Source: Novosphingobium clariflavum (GTDB lineage: Bacteria; Pseudomonadota; Alphaproteobacteria; Sphingomonadales; Sphingomonadaceae). From it: DNA of 64,000 nt. How positions within the stretch are numbered: position 1 is the first letter of the stretch; the number at the start of each line of letters is the position of its first letter. The translations under genes were made by a program, and so were the position numbers. Location of the stretch: positions 372,001 to 436,000 of the forward strand of contig NZ_JAPCWC010000002.1 in the NCBI RefSeq assembly GCF_026420865.1, in the 5' to 3' direction. Below are positions 63,769 to 64,000 of the stretch, piece by piece. The notes beneath the pieces were generated by a model. It searched no databases, was not told where the DNA came from, and saw only the letters and a program-made list of their open reading frames with translations.

Positions 63769-64000
63769 ATGAGCGAACACGACGGCATTCTTCAGCAAGT
63801 CCCGGCCGGTGAACAGCATGCGGGAATGATCTTCATTCCCGGCGCGACCTACTGGATGGGTTCCAATGCCCATTATCCCGAAGAAGCCCCTGCGCACCGG
63901 GTCTCGGTCGACGGCTTCTGGATGGACGAAACCCCCGTGACCAACGCCGCCTTCGCCGAATTCGTGGCGGCGACCGGCCATGTCACCAATGCCGAGAAGC
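63769..64000 (+). CDS. Formylglycine-generating enzyme (SUMF1 family), N-terminus only
   Basis: 77 codons are present before the window ends. The start of the FGE-sulfatase domain is clear: GMIFIPGATYWMGSNAHYPEEAPAHRVSVDGFWMD, then TPVTNAAFAEFVAATGH. FGE oxidises the active-site cysteine of sulfatases to formylglycine, so it is the natural activator of the arylsulfatase at 50779-52296. No signal peptide, matching the cytoplasmic sulfatase. The active-site cysteines of FGE lie beyond the edge. Confidence 0.88.
   Translation, partial: MSEHDGILQQVPAGEQHAGMIFIPGATYWMGSNAHYPEEAPAHRVSVDGFWMDETPVTNAAFAEFVAATGHVTNAEK

Overview
The window is about 64 kb of GC-rich (mid-60s percent) chromosomal DNA from an alphaproteobacterium, most likely a sphingomonad close to Novosphingobium. 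This rests on four TonB-dependent receptors or remnants, a FecI/FecR/STN-receptor signalling locus, an autotransporter with a sphingomonad-like passenger, intergenic GCTCAGCCTGAGCTTGTCGAA repeats, and strong GC3 bias. The species call is inference from gene content. I see no rRNA, tRNA, CRISPR array, prophage or intact insertion sequence. Nearly all long open frames opposite genes are GC-rich mirror images.

Layout. 1-2.8 kb: C4-dicarboxylate use (malic enzyme, DctA). 3.1-6.3 kb: OsmC and two pirins, divergent from a LysR regulator. 6.5-7.7 kb: a minimal AraC regulator and DoxX. 7.8-15.2 kb: sigma factor, FecR, STN-type receptor, then a 1068-residue autotransporter. 15.4-18.8 kb: glutathionyl-hydroquinone reductase and a kynurenine pathway (Lrp regulator, kynA, kynU). 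18.8-21.3 kb: a membrane-anchored phosphodiesterase-like protein, a secreted propeller-like protein and the 3' stub of a lost TonB receptor beside a palindromic repeat. 22.0-30.2 kb: a GntR-controlled dehydrogenase cluster of unknown substrate, an amino-acid permease and an FMN hydroxy-acid oxidase. 30.2-33.0 kb: TonB, PepSY and ApbE with Fur-like sites. 33.3-37.9 kb: sulfate ABC transporter with yezD, then a glutamine amidotransferase. 38.1-43.9 kb: two TonB receptors and PiuC. 43.9-45.6 kb: a pentapeptide-repeat protein and unknown small proteins. 45.6-50.7 kb: sulfide/persulfide detoxification (TauE, SQR with a 3' frameshift, two YeeE/YedE halves, persulfide dioxygenase; divergent peroxiredoxin and ArsR sensor). 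50.8-64 kb: a cytoplasmic-type arylsulfatase, MscS, envelope proteins, a BASS transporter, DUF2092, DUF202 and DUF1622 proteins, an SphA-type barrel, a BamA-like barrel and the start of a formylglycine-generating enzyme.

The most unusual part is 52.3-63.8 kb. Short GGG-(A/T-rich)-CCC palindromes, often extended to CCATCGGG...ATCCCTGA, lie about 35-75 nt upstream of at least seven start codons on both strands, from the arylsulfatase to its presumed activator. I propose one scattered regulon, possibly for import and desulfation of a sulfated compound, combining outer-membrane barrels, a BASS inner-membrane carrier, a cytoplasmic sulfatase and FGE. Other features for a second look are nine exact RTxLS heptads in the DUF202 protein, an atypical substrate loop with atypical codons in kynA, a perfect hairpin inside the 3' end of mscS, and an inverted repeat that supplies the stop codon of apbE.
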